DNA of 35,992 bases from Pelosinus sp. (lineage in GTDB: Bacteria; Bacillota; Negativicutes; DSM-13327), in assembly GCA_029239675.1 (NCBI GenBank), contig JARBUM010000025.1:1-35992 (forward strand). The letters run 5' to 3'. The position numbers and the translations under genes are program-made. Positions 7,856 through 17,802 of this stretch are shown piece by piece. The stretch's first letter is position 1; each line of letters opens with the position of its first letter. Below the pieces are notes generated by a model. The model was not told where the DNA came from. It was given only the letters and a program-made list of their open reading frames with translations, and did not search any database.

Positions 7856-8704
7856 ATGTTAGTTTTTTTTGTTGGATTTCTATTCTTATTAGTGGTCTCG
7901 ACTGGAATTATTGCAGGATGCTCGTCCCAACTTCAACAAGAAAACCAGATATCTGTAGAACAAAAGCGTCAGGAATTCACCATTGCTGGATCGGGTAGCA
8001 ATATTGCTGTAACGAAAAAGCTGTTAGGAGCTTTTAAGGAAAAGCAAAAGATGAATATCGAAATTCCCGATAGTATTGGTTCAGGTGGTGCTATCAGTGG
8101 TGTAGCGAAGGGAAGTGTCGATTTAGGGCTTACCTCAAGAGCGCTTACTGAGGCTGAGAAGGCAGGCGGATTAAAAGAGATCCCCTATGCCCGTTCGGGC
8201 CTTATTGTAGCAGTAGGCTCTGCTGTTCCAGATCATAATGTCAGCTATGAAGATTTAGTTGGGATCTACCAGGGAAATAAAACAATATGGTCCAATGGTA
8301 TGCCAATCATTGTATTCGTAATGTATGAGAAGGACAGTACTAATGAAGTATTGATGCGAGAGATACCAGGGTTCAAAGAGGTACTACTGGATTCACTGCG
8401 TAATAACCGCTGGCAGGTATTTTATAATCAGCAAGCCCAAGAGCAAGCACTTGCTAAGACCCCTAATGCGATTGCCTTTATAAATATGCCGGCTGCCGTG
8501 GAAGGCATAAAGGTGCTTCATGTCAATGGCGTAATGCCGTCCCGAGAAAATGTACTAAATGGTAGCTATAAGCTTTACAAAACCTTGAATTATGTACATC
8601 GAGAGCCAATTGACCCACAAATGAGCGCCTTTATTGATTTTACGTTTTCTCAGCGCGGCAAAGAAATATTGATAGATAATGAATGTATTCCTTTAAATAA
8701 GTGA
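7856..8704 (+). CDS. PstS-like substrate-binding lipoprotein, probable sensor partner of the kinase
   Basis: Predicted exported lipoprotein of 282 aa. The N-terminal hydrophobic segment ends in the lipobox IIAGC with acylated Cys22. The mature part resembles the phosphate-binding (PstS) type II periplasmic binding fold: an early TIAGSGSN segment, then SIGSGGAISGVAKGSVDLGL where oxyanion contacts lie in PstS. The frame is preceded by GGGGAGAG (7843-7850). There are no transporter genes beside it. Instead a histidine kinase starts four bases after its stop, so the likely job is ligand sensing for that kinase. The ligand is unknown; phosphate or another oxyanion is a guess from the fold. Confidence 0.78.
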   Translation: MLVFFVGFLFLLVVSTGIIAGCSSQLQQENQISVEQKRQEFTIAGSGSNIAVTKKLLGAFKEKQKMNIEIPDSIGSGGAISGVAKGSVDLGLTSRALTEAEKAGGLKEIPYARSGLIVAVGSAVPDHNVSYEDLVGIYQGNKTIWSNGMPIIVFVMYEKDSTNEVLMREIPGFKEVLLDSLRNNRWQVFYNQQAQEQALAKTPNAIAFINMPAAVEGIKVLHVNGVMPSRENVLNGSYKLYKTLNYVHREPIDPQMSAFIDFTFSQRGKEILIDNECIPLNK

Positions 8705-8708
8705 GGAT

Positions 8709-10160
8709 ATGAAGTTGATGTTTTTGGCTAAACGGTTTACTCAATTTATGAAGCCTTTGGCAGTGGGAAGTATACTGATGCTATCCGTTGCCACACCCTT
8801 TACCTATTTCTTTCTTGAGTATCAAGATGGGAATAAAAGGGCTGCTTTCTATGGGAAAAAATATGCGATGAAATTTAAGCAAGCAATACAAGAAAACCCA
8901 GAATATTGGCAGCTAAATATTGAAAAATTCATTGAAATTTTTTCTGATATTGAAAGCGATGACGGAATTGAGGCTATCGAAGTCTATGACAATGAGTTGC
9001 AGTTATTGCATCGAGAAACATTATTAGAACCCTCATTGCTATCGATTCATCAGACGGCCAAAATTCGTTATAACAATCAATTATATGGTTCAGTGATCGT
9101 TTACGGCAATTTAACACATGTTATTCATACTACAGTTGTTTTACTGTGTCTGTTCTCGATGACAACTTTTATTGTTCTAAGGCTCTATCAGACTAATCAG
9201 AAAAACGAGAATGAAATTGCTATTAGAAAAGAAATTGAAAGTGCATTAAAAAAGTCAAAAAAGGAATTAAGAATCAAAAATGAGGAGTTAGTCCGAGCAT
9301 TAGAAACTGTAAAACAAACGCAGAATAAGCTAATTCAGCAAGAAAAAATGGCTGGCATTGGGCAATTAGCTGCTGGGGTTGCCCATGAAATCAATACCCC
9401 ACTAGGGTTTGTCACAGGTAATGTTGAGATATTAGAGGAATATTGTATTGCTTTTAGTAGCGTGCTTAGCCAATATCGAGAACTGGGGACTGGTTTGGAG
9501 ATTCGCGAGGAGAGGGAAAGGGAGCTAACATTTATTCTTGATGATCTGCCTGAATTATTCCGAGATACCTTCGAAGGTCTGAACCGAATGAACAAGATTG
9601 TTAAAGGTATGCGGCTTTACTCTCATATGGACCAGCAGCGTGGGTTTGAAGAGTATGACCTGATTAAGGGATTACATAGTACATTGTTGATAACACAAAA
9701 TGAGATCAGACCTTATGCTACGGTTGAAAAGCAACTAAAGAATGTCCCCCCAATTGAGGCGATGGGGGATGAGATTAATCAAGTGCTATTGAATATCATT
9801 GTAAATGCTGTACAGGCGATAAAAGAAAAAGATAGTGGAGAAAAAGGCGTAATTAGTATATCAACATGGGATGACAAAGAGTTCGTCTATTGCAGGATCA
9901 AAGATACTGGTGCTGGAATTAGACCTGCAGATCTGAGCAGTATCTTCAATCCTTTTTTTACCACCAAAGCTGTCGGACAAGGAACGGGGATGGGGCTAAG
10001 TATCTCCTATGACATTATAGTTAATCGTCATCAGGGTGAGATTTTGGTGGAAAGCTCTCAAGGTAACGGGGCAACATTTACGGTGAAGTTGCCGATAAAA
10101 CATGATTTTGTCAGCGTGCCGCACATTGAACTTGCTACAGAAAATTTAGAGAAAACATGA
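8709..10160 (+). CDS. Membrane sensor histidine kinase
   Basis: Inner-membrane kinase of 483 aa. Membrane helix 1 spans about residues 13-35, an extracytoplasmic loop about 36-135, and helix 2 about 136-158. A coiled coil with many Lys and Glu follows (165-215), without a clear HAMP domain. The phospho-acceptor is H226 in AAGVAHEINTP. The ATPase domain has the N box (INQVLLNIIVNAVQAI), G1 DTGAGI, F box NPFFTTK and G2 GTGMGLSIS. All key residues are present. The start is uncertain: GAGG at 8703-8706 is too close to ATG 8709, while TTG 8715 or ATG 8718 would be better spaced. The preceding lipoprotein gene and the convergent response regulator are its likely partners. Confidence 0.88.
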   Translation: MKLMFLAKRFTQFMKPLAVGSILMLSVATPFTYFFLEYQDGNKRAAFYGKKYAMKFKQAIQENPEYWQLNIEKFIEIFSDIESDDGIEAIEVYDNELQLLHRETLLEPSLLSIHQTAKIRYNNQLYGSVIVYGNLTHVIHTTVVLLCLFSMTTFIVLRLYQTNQKNENEIAIRKEIESALKKSKKELRIKNEELVRALETVKQTQNKLIQQEKMAGIGQLAAGVAHEINTPLGFVTGNVEILEEYCIAFSSVLSQYRELGTGLEIREERERELTFILDDLPELFRDTFEGLNRMNKIVKGMRLYSHMDQQRGFEEYDLIKGLHSTLLITQNEIRPYATVEKQLKNVPPIEAMGDEINQVLLNIIVNAVQAIKEKDSGEKGVISISTWDDKEFVYCRIKDTGAGIRPADLSSIFNPFFTTKAVGQGTGMGLSISYDIIVNRHQGEILVESSQGNGATFTVKLPIKHDFVSVPHIELATENLEKT

Positions 10161-10219
10161 ATCCCAATAAAAAAGAGAATCCCGCCTATGTAAACGGATT
10201 CTCTTTTTTATTGGGATTC
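10159..10219. terminator. Bidirectional terminator, perfect 24-bp stem
   Basis: The 24 bases at 10159-10182 are exactly complementary to 10196-10219, with a 13-base loop. Runs of A6 and T6 lie inside the stem, so the hairpin works as a terminator for both converging genes. The left arm begins inside the kinase stop codon. Confidence 0.9.
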
Positions 10220-10238
10220 TATAATTAGATTTTGCAGC

Positions 10239-10910
10239 TTATTGAGGGGTAGATGTCTTGATGAGGCCAAGTTCCATGCCTTTTGCAACAACCTTACTGC
10301 GACTATTTACACCCATTTTTCCAAAGAGATTATTGATATGGCTTTTCACCGTACCAATAGTGACGTTTAGCTGTATCGCGATTTCTCCATTTGAGTAGCC
10401 TCTTGCCAAACACGCGAGGATTTCCGTTTCCTTTACTGTTAATGGTAAGCAAATACCCGAAGAATTCTCTTGTGTGGATAATGTATTAGTTTGAAGCTGG
10501 GAAGCTTGTTCTCCTGCTAACAATTCGTTATAGGCACGAATAGCGTCAAGAACTACCAGACGAATCGTTCCAGCCGGAGTTGGCTTAGTTAAGAAGGCAG
10601 TAATTTTCCCTCGATTTATTGCATCGATAGCCATTTGAAGCTCGGCGCATCCAGTTAGCATAATTCTCTGGATTTTATTGTCGATCATGATGATCTTGGA
10701 GAAAAGTTCGATACCATTCATGAAAGGCATGCGAAAATCCGATATTACAACTGCAAAGGGTCCTTGATACTCAATAATCTTTAATGCTTGGACAGGATCT
10801 GTGGTTGTTATTATTGTAACGTGGCCACGCAATATGCGGCGTATAGATGCTAAATAGCTTTCATCATCATCGACGACTAAAATTTTGGTAGAATAATTAC
10901 GAGCATTCAC
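10239..10910 (-). CDS. NarL/LuxR-type response regulator
   Basis: DNA-binding response regulator of 223 aa. The receiver domain spans residues 8-125, with the acidic pocket VVDDDE and phospho-acceptor D58 in VISDFRMP. T/K switch residues are visible in MLTG and FLTKP. A linker (about 126-153) leads to a LuxR-type helix-turn-helix (about 155-215) with LTVKETEILACLARG and GTVKSHINNLFGKMGV. AGGTGG lies nine bases before the ATG. It converges on the kinase at 8709-10160, and no other regulator is close, so the two probably form one two-component system. Confidence 0.9.
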   Translation of the reverse strand: MNARNYSTKILVVDDDESYLASIRRILRGHVTIITTTDPVQALKIIEYQGPFAVVISDFRMPFMNGIELFSKIIMIDNKIQRIMLTGCAELQMAIDAINRGKITAFLTKPTPAGTIRLVVLDAIRAYNELLAGEQASQLQTNTLSTQENSSGICLPLTVKETEILACLARGYSNGEIAIQLNVTIGTVKSHINNLFGKMGVNSRSKVVAKGMELGLIKTSTPQ

Positions 10911-11324
10911 TTTTCCACCTCTAACATATTCGAATATAGTATAAATACTACATTTGTTTCAACGTTTCCTCTATCTTTTTATATATTTTTTGCCATTTGC
11001 TGAAAATTATCCTAAAGTACCAATTTAACTGGATCTAAGCCAGGTTTAAAAAAAAATACGCCTATATCTAATGTTAGATGTTACTAACACTAATTTAATT
11101 TATGATAAGGAGTGCTTAACTACTTCTGATACGATTTAAATAAGGATTTTAGTTCTCCCTTAAAATCTGAGTTCGTTGAATTACAGACTCTGTATTTGAT
11201 AAAGGGGAGAGTTTAAATAAGTGTGAAACACTTATTATATTTTCCAAGAGAATTTGAAAAATCCAGAAAATCATTATATTTTTCGCTCATGAAGAGGTAG
11301 AATCAAAAAAAGGAGTCTTTAATA
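10911..11324. other. Divergent intergenic region before the chemotaxis receptor
   Basis: No gene seen. On the plus strand TTCTCCCTT near 11152-11160 can pair with AAGGGGAGA near 11201-11209, and a perfect 9-bp inverted repeat AATAAGTGT/ACACTTATT with a three-base gap lies at 11216-11236. The rest is AT-rich. I see no clear sigma-28 or sigma-54 promoter for the receptor. Confidence 0.3.
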
Positions 11325-13358
11325 ATGAAAGTTAAGAACATTCAAACTCGGTTACTATTGGCCTTATTGCCCCTTATTTTAGTAGTGTTAGGTTCGCTGG
11401 CCGGGGTTAGCTATTACCTGGCAAAACAGTCGCTGGCAAAAAGCGTTGATCAAACGGCCATGGCGGTAGGCGTTGACTATAGCAAGCGTGTCCAAGCTGA
11501 CATGGAAAAGATGATAAGTCAATTAGAGGATTTAGCCAGTATTCAGCGTGTTCGTACAGGTGCTGATAAGATTCAGATAAGCCAAGCTATGGCAGAAATG
11601 CAAAATAGGATTGGCATTTTTGATGTCGTTGTATTCATCTCGCCTGATGGATCAGGGATTGCCAATACAGGCCAAACAGCTTCATATGGTGATCGAGATT
11701 ATTTCAAAAAGGTTCTAGCCACCCGAAAATCCGTTATTTCAGACCCTCTAGTTTCTAAGGTTACGGGAAAGTTGGCGGTTGTGTTAGCTGTACCTGTTAT
11801 GCATAATGGTCAGTTAACAGGAGTGCTTATTGGAACTTTTTCGATGGAAAGATTGAGTAATATGATCAGTGATTTAAAGTTTCTGGATACAGGTTATGGT
11901 CAAGTATCTGATGATTCAGGAATGATTATTGCACATCCTAAAAGACCTGATCTTGTTGGTAAATTAAACCTTACAGATAAGAAAATTAATCCTGAGCTTA
12001 AGTTACAACAAAGTGATCTCGACGATCGTCTGAGCAATTTGTTCAAGACAGCTGCTCGAGATGGAAAACAGTCGAGAGGAGTGTATAGTTTTGTTGATGG
12101 CGTAGAAAGAGTTGCAGTAGCCACGCCAATTGACTTGCCAGGTGGTCAACGATGGGTTGTATTTGTGGCAGCGCCTGAAGTAGAAGCTACCCGTGATATA
12201 GATAGTTTGGCCCGAACAATGCTGATGATTTCAGTAGCATGCCTATTTATCGCAGTAGTCGCGATTATGTTCTTTGCTAAACAATTTGTAAAGCCCATAT
12301 TACTGATCCGCGATGAATGCTTACTGTTAGCCCAAGGAGATTTACGAGAGCGCGAGGCAAAAGTATTCTTGGAAGATGAAATTGGTCAACTAGCAAAAGG
12401 ATTCCGGGATATGAGAACGAATTTACGAGAACTTGTCGGGAAAGTATACTCTCAAGCTGAACAATTAGCAGCTTCCAGTGAAGAATTGACGGCCAGTGCC
12501 GATCAATCCGCTCAAGCTGCTAATCAGGTAGCAATCTCGATCACCGATGTAGCAACAGGTGCAGAAGAACAATTAACTGCAGCTAATGAAACTTCCGCAG
12601 TTGTGGAACAAATGTCAGCAAGTATCCAGCAGGTTGCAGCTACTACTAACGATGTAGCCGAACAATCCATACAGGCTGCTAATAAGGCAAGTGAAGGTAA
12701 CAAGTCGGTGGATAAAGCAGTAACGCAGATGATACAAATTGAGCAGACTGTCAATACTTCTGCTAGAGCAGTAGCTGAGCTAGGTGAACGTTCCAAGGAA
12801 ATTGGTCAGATTGTTGCTACCATCTCTGGTATTGCTGCCCAGACCAATTTATTAGCTCTTAATGCGGCTATTGAGGCTGCACGTGCTGGCGAACAAGGGC
12901 GTGGGTTTGCAGTAGTGGCTGAAGAGGTCCGTAAATTAGCTGAGCAGTCCCAAGAAGCAACGAAAGAGATTTCCTCATTAATCGGTGAAATTCAGGGAGG
13001 GACGGATAAGGCAGTACTTGCCATGGACGATGGCACTCGAGAAGTCAAGCTGGGAGCAGAAGTAGTAAATGCTGCTGGACAAGCTTTTCAGGAAATTGTG
13101 ATTTTGATCAATCAAGTATCTAGTCAGGTGAAGGAAATTTCCTCAGCTATTGATCAGATGGCGATTGGTAGTCAGCAAATTGTAGGTTCTGTGAACCAAA
13201 TTGACAATCTGAGTAAGAAAGCAACAGCGGAAGCTCAGATGGTATCAGCGGCTACTGAGGAACAGTCTGCGTCCATGGAAGAAATTGCTTCATCCAGTCA
13301 GAGCCTTGCAAATTTGGCGATGGATTTACAAGAGGCTGTTAGTAAATTTCGTGTATAA
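11325..13358 (+). CDS. Methyl-accepting chemotaxis protein with dCache sensor
   Basis: Membrane chemoreceptor of 677 aa that signals to CheA/CheW. Helix 1 spans about residues 10-32, and a large extracytoplasmic double-Cache type sensor about 38-275. Helix 2 is about 290-312 and HAMP about 313-365. The cytoplasmic coiled coil carries the highly conserved hairpin tip [20 protein letters not shown] and the following [18 protein letters not shown]. The ribosome site AAGGAG precedes the ATG. No CWxxF-type CheR/CheB tail is present; the protein ends AVSKFRV. No other chemotaxis genes are nearby, so it is an orphan receptor. A terminator was not found downstream. Confidence 0.93.
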   Translation: MKVKNIQTRLLLALLPLILVVLGSLAGVSYYLAKQSLAKSVDQTAMAVGVDYSKRVQADMEKMISQLEDLASIQRVRTGADKIQISQAMAEMQNRIGIFDVVVFISPDGSGIANTGQTASYGDRDYFKKVLATRKSVISDPLVSKVTGKLAVVLAVPVMHNGQLTGVLIGTFSMERLSNMISDLKFLDTGYGQVSDDSGMIIAHPKRPDLVGKLNLTDKKINPELKLQQSDLDDRLSNLFKTAARDGKQSRGVYSFVDGVERVAVATPIDLPGGQRWVVFVAAPEVEATRDIDSLARTMLMISVACLFIAVVAIMFFAKQFVKPILLIRDECLLLAQGDLREREAKVFLEDEIGQLAKGFRDMRTNLRELVGKVYSQAEQLAASSEELTASADQSAQAANQVAISITDVATGAEEQLTAANETSAVVEQMSASIQQVAATTNDVAEQSIQAANKASEGNKSVDKAVTQMIQIEQTVNTSARAVAELGERSKEIGQIVATISGIAAQTNLLALNAAIEAARAGEQGRGFAVVAEEVRKLAEQSQEATKEISSLIGEIQGGTDKAVLAMDDGTREVKLGAEVVNAAGQAFQEIVILINQVSSQVKEISSAIDQMAIGSQQIVGSVNQIDNLSKKATAEAQMVSAATEEQSASMEEIASSSQSLANLAMDLQEAVSKFRV

Positions 13359-13574
13359 ATATGGATGGCAAAAGTAAACCAGGTCATCATCATAGGGAAA
13401 ATTAAACTATATGGAATAAATTTGATGATACTATAGAATTTTCTTTCGTGAAAAAAATGTCGAAAAATGATATAATAGCTGCGGTAAGAACATGTCTTCT
13501 GTTATCGTCTTCTAGTATTCAGGGATAGCAGATAAGTCCTATAAAAAAGCATAAAGAGAAAGGAGTGGACTATT

Positions 13575-14003
13575 ATGTTTGGTGAATTTAAAAAATTTCT
13601 AATGCGCGGCAATGTGGTTGACTTAGCCGTAGGTATCATTATTGGTAGTGCTTTTGGAAAGATAGTAACTTCTTTTGTTAGTGATATCTTAATGCCACCC
13701 ATTGGATTATTACTGGGAAAGGTTAATTTCTCTAATCTTTTTATAAATCTGTCTGATACGTCTTATCCATCAGTGGCGGCGGCCAAGGAAGCTGGAGCAG
13801 CAACGATTAATTATGGGATTTTCTTGAGCAGCATTATTGATTTTGTGATTGTGGCTAGTGCTATATTTTTATTAGTTAGACAAGTAAATCGATTAAATCG
13901 TAAGCCTGAGGCAGTGGTAACAACGAAAGAATGTCCTTTCTGTATGTCTCAGATTGCTCTTGGGGCAACAAGGTGCCCTCAATGTACTTCAAAGCTTGAT
14001 TAG
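13575..14003 (+). CDS. mscL: Large-conductance mechanosensitive channel MscL with C-terminal zinc ribbon
   Basis: Pentameric inner-membrane channel that opens under membrane tension and releases osmolytes. The conserved N-terminus and first helix read [20 protein letters not shown], the most recognisable part of the family. The second helix lies at about residues 82-101. After a short linker the tail carries CPFC (120-123) and CPQC (134-137), a zinc-ribbon-like pair replacing the usual charged helical bundle. Length is 142 aa. AGGAG lies ten bases before the ATG. TATAAT at 13471-13476 is a plausible -10, but no matching -35 is clear. Confidence 0.95.
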   Translation: MFGEFKKFLMRGNVVDLAVGIIIGSAFGKIVTSFVSDILMPPIGLLLGKVNFSNLFINLSDTSYPSVAAAKEAGAATINYGIFLSSIIDFVIVASAIFLLVRQVNRLNRKPEAVVTTKECPFCMSQIALGATRCPQCTSKLD

Positions 14004-14042
14004 GAAAGATAGAAAAAGAGATTTGTAAATGGTAGTATAGAT

Positions 14043-14099
14043 TTATTCGCAAGAAAAAACTTCTGTAAGCAATTACAGAAGTTTTTTTCTTGCGAATAA
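14043..14099. terminator. Bidirectional terminator between mscL and the Ca2+ ATPase gene
   Basis: TTATTCGCAAGAAAAAACTT and the following TCTGTAA pair with the mirrored arm ending at 14099 around a four-base loop. The internal A and T runs serve both converging transcripts. Confidence 0.9.
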
Positions 14100-14149
14100 G
14101 TCAGTCCCTGAAATTGCTAGTGGATAGCTGAAGTGACTGTTAATAAAAA

Positions 14150-16867
14150 CTATCGACGACTTTTTGGGGGGGTGAAAAATAGCTTGTAGATTTCAGTTGC
14201 AATAAAGGGAATAGGTGCAAACAGTGCCATCGCTACTAATTCTGGAATACCGGGTTCGATCGTTTTAAAGATGATATGGAGAGGACCGTAAACTGAGAGT
14301 AGTAGCAAGATAAAAGATAAGCCTGCACCGAGATTGAGATATTTATTACTGAAAAAACCTAGTTTGAAAGTGGAATAATATTCTGATCTGGCTGAATAAG
14401 CACAAATAATTTGGCTGAGTATCAGCGTTACAAAGGCAAAGGTTCGAGCTACGGAAAGATCGTCGTTATGGGTATGTAAACCATATTTAAAGGCAGCTAG
14501 AACAGTTGCAGCCATTACGATGCTTTGTATAGCAATCATAATGATCATATTTTGGCTCAGTAGCGGTTCATCTGGTTTACGAGGAGGGGATTCCATCATA
14601 TTCGGTTCTTTCTTTTCTACACCTAAAGCAAGTGCAGGAAATGCATCTGTCACCAAGTTTATCCATAGTAGCTGTATCGCTAATAAGGGGATCGGCCAAC
14701 CCAAAATCATAGCTAAGAAAATTACAAGTACTTCCGAAGCATTGCAGGATAAGAGGAAAAAAATAAATTTTCTTATATTAGCAAAGATGACCCTACCTTC
14801 CTCAACGGCGGTGACAATGGTGGCAAAGTTATCATCAGATACAATCATGTCAGCAGCTTCTTTTGTTACATCAGTGCCGGTAATCCCCATTGCAATGCCA
14901 ATATGAGCCTTTTTCAAAGCTGGTGCATCATTTACCCCATCGCCAGTCATAGCTACAACTTCTCCGTTGATACGTAGTGCATCGATAATAGACATCTTAT
15001 GTTCAGGGGAGACTCTAGCAAAAACAGTTGCATATTTTACAGATTCTTGCAATTGTTCTTTGGATAGATTGTTTACATCTTGGCCAGCTATTACTTGATC
15101 TTCATTTGTAGCAATTCCTAAATCTTTGGCGATAGCAAATGCTGTGCCTGGGTGGTCTCCTGTAATCATGATGGGTCGAATGCCAGCAGAAATACATACA
15201 TTAACAGCTTCCTTTGCCTCGGGACGTGCTGGATCAATCATTCCTAATAGTCCGATAAAGGTCATTTCTCTTTCCACGGTAGAAGGATTCAAATCGTTAG
15301 GAACTTGATTGAATTCACGGAAAGCGATTGCCAGTACACGTAATGCTTGAGAGCTCATCGCTTGATTGGCCTCTTGGATAGTCCTATTGTCTTCTTCTGT
15401 CATGGAACGGGCAGTGCCATGACTTAGAACTTGGGTGCAATTTTTGAGCAACATGTCAGGAGCCCCTTTAGTAAAGGCCATGACTTCATGATTAGCCATA
15501 GTATGAAAAGTAGTCATCATCTTTCGGGCGGAATCAAAGGGGATTTCCGCGACACGCGGATATGCTTTTAGATCGTCCTTAACTTTGCCAGCCTTAGCAG
15601 CAACAGTTAACAAAGCTCCTTCTGTTGGATCTCCGATGATGTTCCAAGTTTGAGTTTCTAACGATAATTTTAATTGGGCATCGTTACAAAGTGCAGCACC
15701 TAGCAGGAGTAGATCTAAATCCTTTTCCATGTCGATGGTTATTTTTGCTCCCTCTAAGAGAAATTCTCCTTCGGGTTTATAGCCCTTACCGGTTACTTCA
15801 AAAGTCTTTGCACCAGTGACAGTTTTTACTACTGTCATTTGATTTTGGGTTAGGGTACCGGTTTTATCGGAACAAATGATGGTTGTACTACCCAAGGTTT
15901 CTACTGCGTGTAACTTTTTAACAATGGCGTTCTTTTTTGCCATGCGCTGCATACCTAGAGCCAATACAATTGTTACTACTGTAGGCAATCCCTCTGGTAT
16001 AGCAGCAACAGCAAGGCTAATAGAGATCATTAACATGGACTGTATGAGTTGGAAGTCCAAGGTTCCAGCACGATATCCATTATAAATTCCTACTAAGAAG
16101 ACTACGGCGCATATTGCTATGCCCAACACTCCCAGAAGCTTGCCAAATTCTTTGAGCTTTTTCTGCAAGGGTGTACTATCTTCTTCTAAGGTTTGAATCA
16201 TGGTAGCGATTTTACCGATTTCTGTTTCCATTCCTGTTGCTACTACGATTCCTTTGCCACGACCGTAGGTAACTACAGTGCCCATAAAACCTATATTGTG
16301 GCGGTCACCAAGAGGTGCATCATTTCTAAGTGTTGCATGATCTTTTTCTACTGCTGCGGATTCACCTGTTAGAGAGGCTTCTTCAACTTTTAAATTTGCT
16401 GTTTCAACAATACGTATATCAGCAGGTATGTAATCTCCTGCTTCCAGAATGACGACGTCACCGGGAACCAGTTCTCGGGATGGTATCAATATTAAGTTCC
16501 CATCTCTTATGGTTTTAGAAGAGGGGGCTGACATTCTTTTTAGGGCTTCTAAGGCCTTTTCCGCTTTAGCCTCTTGGAAGACACCTAGGGAAGCATTTAG
16601 AATAACAATGGCAATAATGACAAATGCATCAGTTATTTCGCCGATTAAAAGGGAAATGACACTAGCTGCTAATAAGATAAGCACTAAGAAATCTTTAAAC
16701 TGATTTATAAATTTACGTAGCAGTGATTCTTTATTCTTCTCTGTTAGCTCATTAAAACCATACTGGCTTTGCCTTAAGATTGTTTCTTCATGACCTAGTC
16801 CTTTTAGAACATCGGTACTTAAATCAGTAGTGATTTGCTCAATTGATAATTGGTGCCAAAATTTCAT
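14150..16867 (-). CDS. Calcium-translocating P-type ATPase (P2A, SERCA/PMCA-like)
   Basis: Inner-membrane pump of 905 aa that exports Ca2+ at the cost of ATP. The order is an N-terminal cation-ATPase domain, an actuator domain with TGES (168-171), helix M4 with PEGLP (E292), phosphorylation site DKTGTLT (D334), a nucleotide domain, TGDGVNDAPAL, then the C-terminal membrane helices. Residues that bind Ca2+ in SERCA appear conserved: the NASEV segment (M5) and NLVTD (M6), which favours Ca2+ over Na+/K+ or H+. GAGGAGGG lies nine bases before the ATG. It is monocistronic, ending at the terminator shared with mscL. Confidence 0.92.
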   Translation of the reverse strand: MKFWHQLSIEQITTDLSTDVLKGLGHEETILRQSQYGFNELTEKNKESLLRKFINQFKDFLVLILLAASVISLLIGEITDAFVIIAIVILNASLGVFQEAKAEKALEALKRMSAPSSKTIRDGNLILIPSRELVPGDVVILEAGDYIPADIRIVETANLKVEEASLTGESAAVEKDHATLRNDAPLGDRHNIGFMGTVVTYGRGKGIVVATGMETEIGKIATMIQTLEEDSTPLQKKLKEFGKLLGVLGIAICAVVFLVGIYNGYRAGTLDFQLIQSMLMISISLAVAAIPEGLPTVVTIVLALGMQRMAKKNAIVKKLHAVETLGSTTIICSDKTGTLTQNQMTVVKTVTGAKTFEVTGKGYKPEGEFLLEGAKITIDMEKDLDLLLLGAALCNDAQLKLSLETQTWNIIGDPTEGALLTVAAKAGKVKDDLKAYPRVAEIPFDSARKMMTTFHTMANHEVMAFTKGAPDMLLKNCTQVLSHGTARSMTEEDNRTIQEANQAMSSQALRVLAIAFREFNQVPNDLNPSTVEREMTFIGLLGMIDPARPEAKEAVNVCISAGIRPIMITGDHPGTAFAIAKDLGIATNEDQVIAGQDVNNLSKEQLQESVKYATVFARVSPEHKMSIIDALRINGEVVAMTGDGVNDAPALKKAHIGIAMGITGTDVTKEAADMIVSDDNFATIVTAVEEGRVIFANIRKFIFFLLSCNASEVLVIFLAMILGWPIPLLAIQLLWINLVTDAFPALALGVEKKEPNMMESPPRKPDEPLLSQNMIIMIAIQSIVMAATVLAAFKYGLHTHNDDLSVARTFAFVTLILSQIICAYSARSEYYSTFKLGFFSNKYLNLGAGLSFILLLLSVYGPLHIIFKTIEPGIPELVAMALFAPIPFIATEIYKLFFTPPKSRR

Positions 16868-17136
16868 GTAACGTCGCCCTCCTCATTATGTTATAAGCAA
16901 TCTGCCTTATTTCTTTTGTTTTGTTTATAGGATGATATATTAAATATATCAATATGCTGGATAATTATGCAAGTTAAATCTGAATTTTAGATCAGAAATA
17001 AATGATAGATGGGCAATTATATCAATTTAGGAAGGTTGCGGAAGATTCATGTCGAATAGTAGGATAAAGAAAATAGTTGGTACTGTGGATAGAAAGAAAT
17101 GACCATAATTTGGGGAAAATAAGGTGGGGTAAGATA
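16868..17136. other. Divergent intergenic region between Ca2+ ATPase and PAS protein genes
   Basis: AT-rich, with no gene supported. A perfect 17-base palindrome GATATATTAAATATATC lies at 16934-16950, about 66 bases before the ATPase start. It could be an operator but is low complexity. Confidence 0.25.
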
Positions 17137-17766
17137 ATGCAAGGATCAGAATATCCGTGGAGTAAGTTAGATGGTAACTTTGCAACTTTTCTATTAAAGA
17201 CGCTGCCCCTATCCCTAATGATTGTAAATGATGAGACTAAAGTAGAGGTCATCAATGAGGCAGCTCAAATTTTTTTTAACATTTCGAATGAAGAAGCTTA
17301 CTTAAGAAAGTGTGGGGATATATTAAAATGTATTAACGCTGATAGCGTTGAAGGATGCGGAGGATGTGTTGTTTGTAGTAAATGTATTTTACGAAAAAGT
17401 ATAGTTGAAGCATTGAATGGTAAGATTGTTTCCCGCAACAAAGGTACTTTTCATGTTATTCATAAAGGTGAAGCTAAAGTAATGACACTGTTAGTAACGG
17501 CAGCTCCTATCTATTACGAGAAGAATAATCTGGTAATTGTAATTGCTGAAGATATTTCTCTAATTACTCAATTGCAAGGGCTAATTCCTATTTGCTCAGT
17601 TTGTCATTGCATTAGTGATGAAAAAGGTGAATGGATGGCTTTGGAAAAATATCTTATGAAGCATTCAGAAGCAGAATTGACTCATGATATTTGTCCAGTG
17701 TGCAGTGAGAAGATGCGTTTAAGGCACGTTTTAAGTAAGCAATCAAGCATTAAGATTACCAAATGA
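17137..17766 (+). CDS. PAS-domain protein with two cysteine clusters
   Basis: Soluble protein of 209 aa. A PAS-like core spans about residues 18-145, interrupted by an insert with six cysteines (C59, C65, C74, C77, C80, C83). The C-terminal block has CSVCHC (153-158) and CPVC (186-189) around the conserved pattern ICxxC...GEW...LEKYL...HSEAE..HDICPVC. A related tail is seen on PAS and receiver proteins of anaerobes such as Geobacter. The second set looks like a zinc or metal site; the first could hold metal or be redox-active. There is no kinase or DNA-binding domain, so the output is unknown. The frame is open upstream, but ATG 17137 is preferred because of AAGGTGGGG seven bases before it. 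Confidence 0.75.
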   Translation: MQGSEYPWSKLDGNFATFLLKTLPLSLMIVNDETKVEVINEAAQIFFNISNEEAYLRKCGDILKCINADSVEGCGGCVVCSKCILRKSIVEALNGKIVSRNKGTFHVIHKGEAKVMTLLVTAAPIYYEKNNLVIVIAEDISLITQLQGLIPICSVCHCISDEKGEWMALEKYLMKHSEAELTHDICPVCSEKMRLRHVLSKQSSIKITK

Positions 17767-17802
17767 TCTATCCCTTGTTGAAAATTAATATTTAATATAA
17801 TA

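Noticed and set aside
14520-16703. Open frames on the plus strand opposite the Ca2+ ATPase gene
   Set aside because: They lie antisense to a strongly conserved gene and show no family features or ribosome sites.
16934-16950. Regulatory palindrome GATATATTAAATATATC
   Set aside because: Perfect but made almost only of A and T, so chance occurrence in AT-rich DNA is likely; listed only within the intergenic description.
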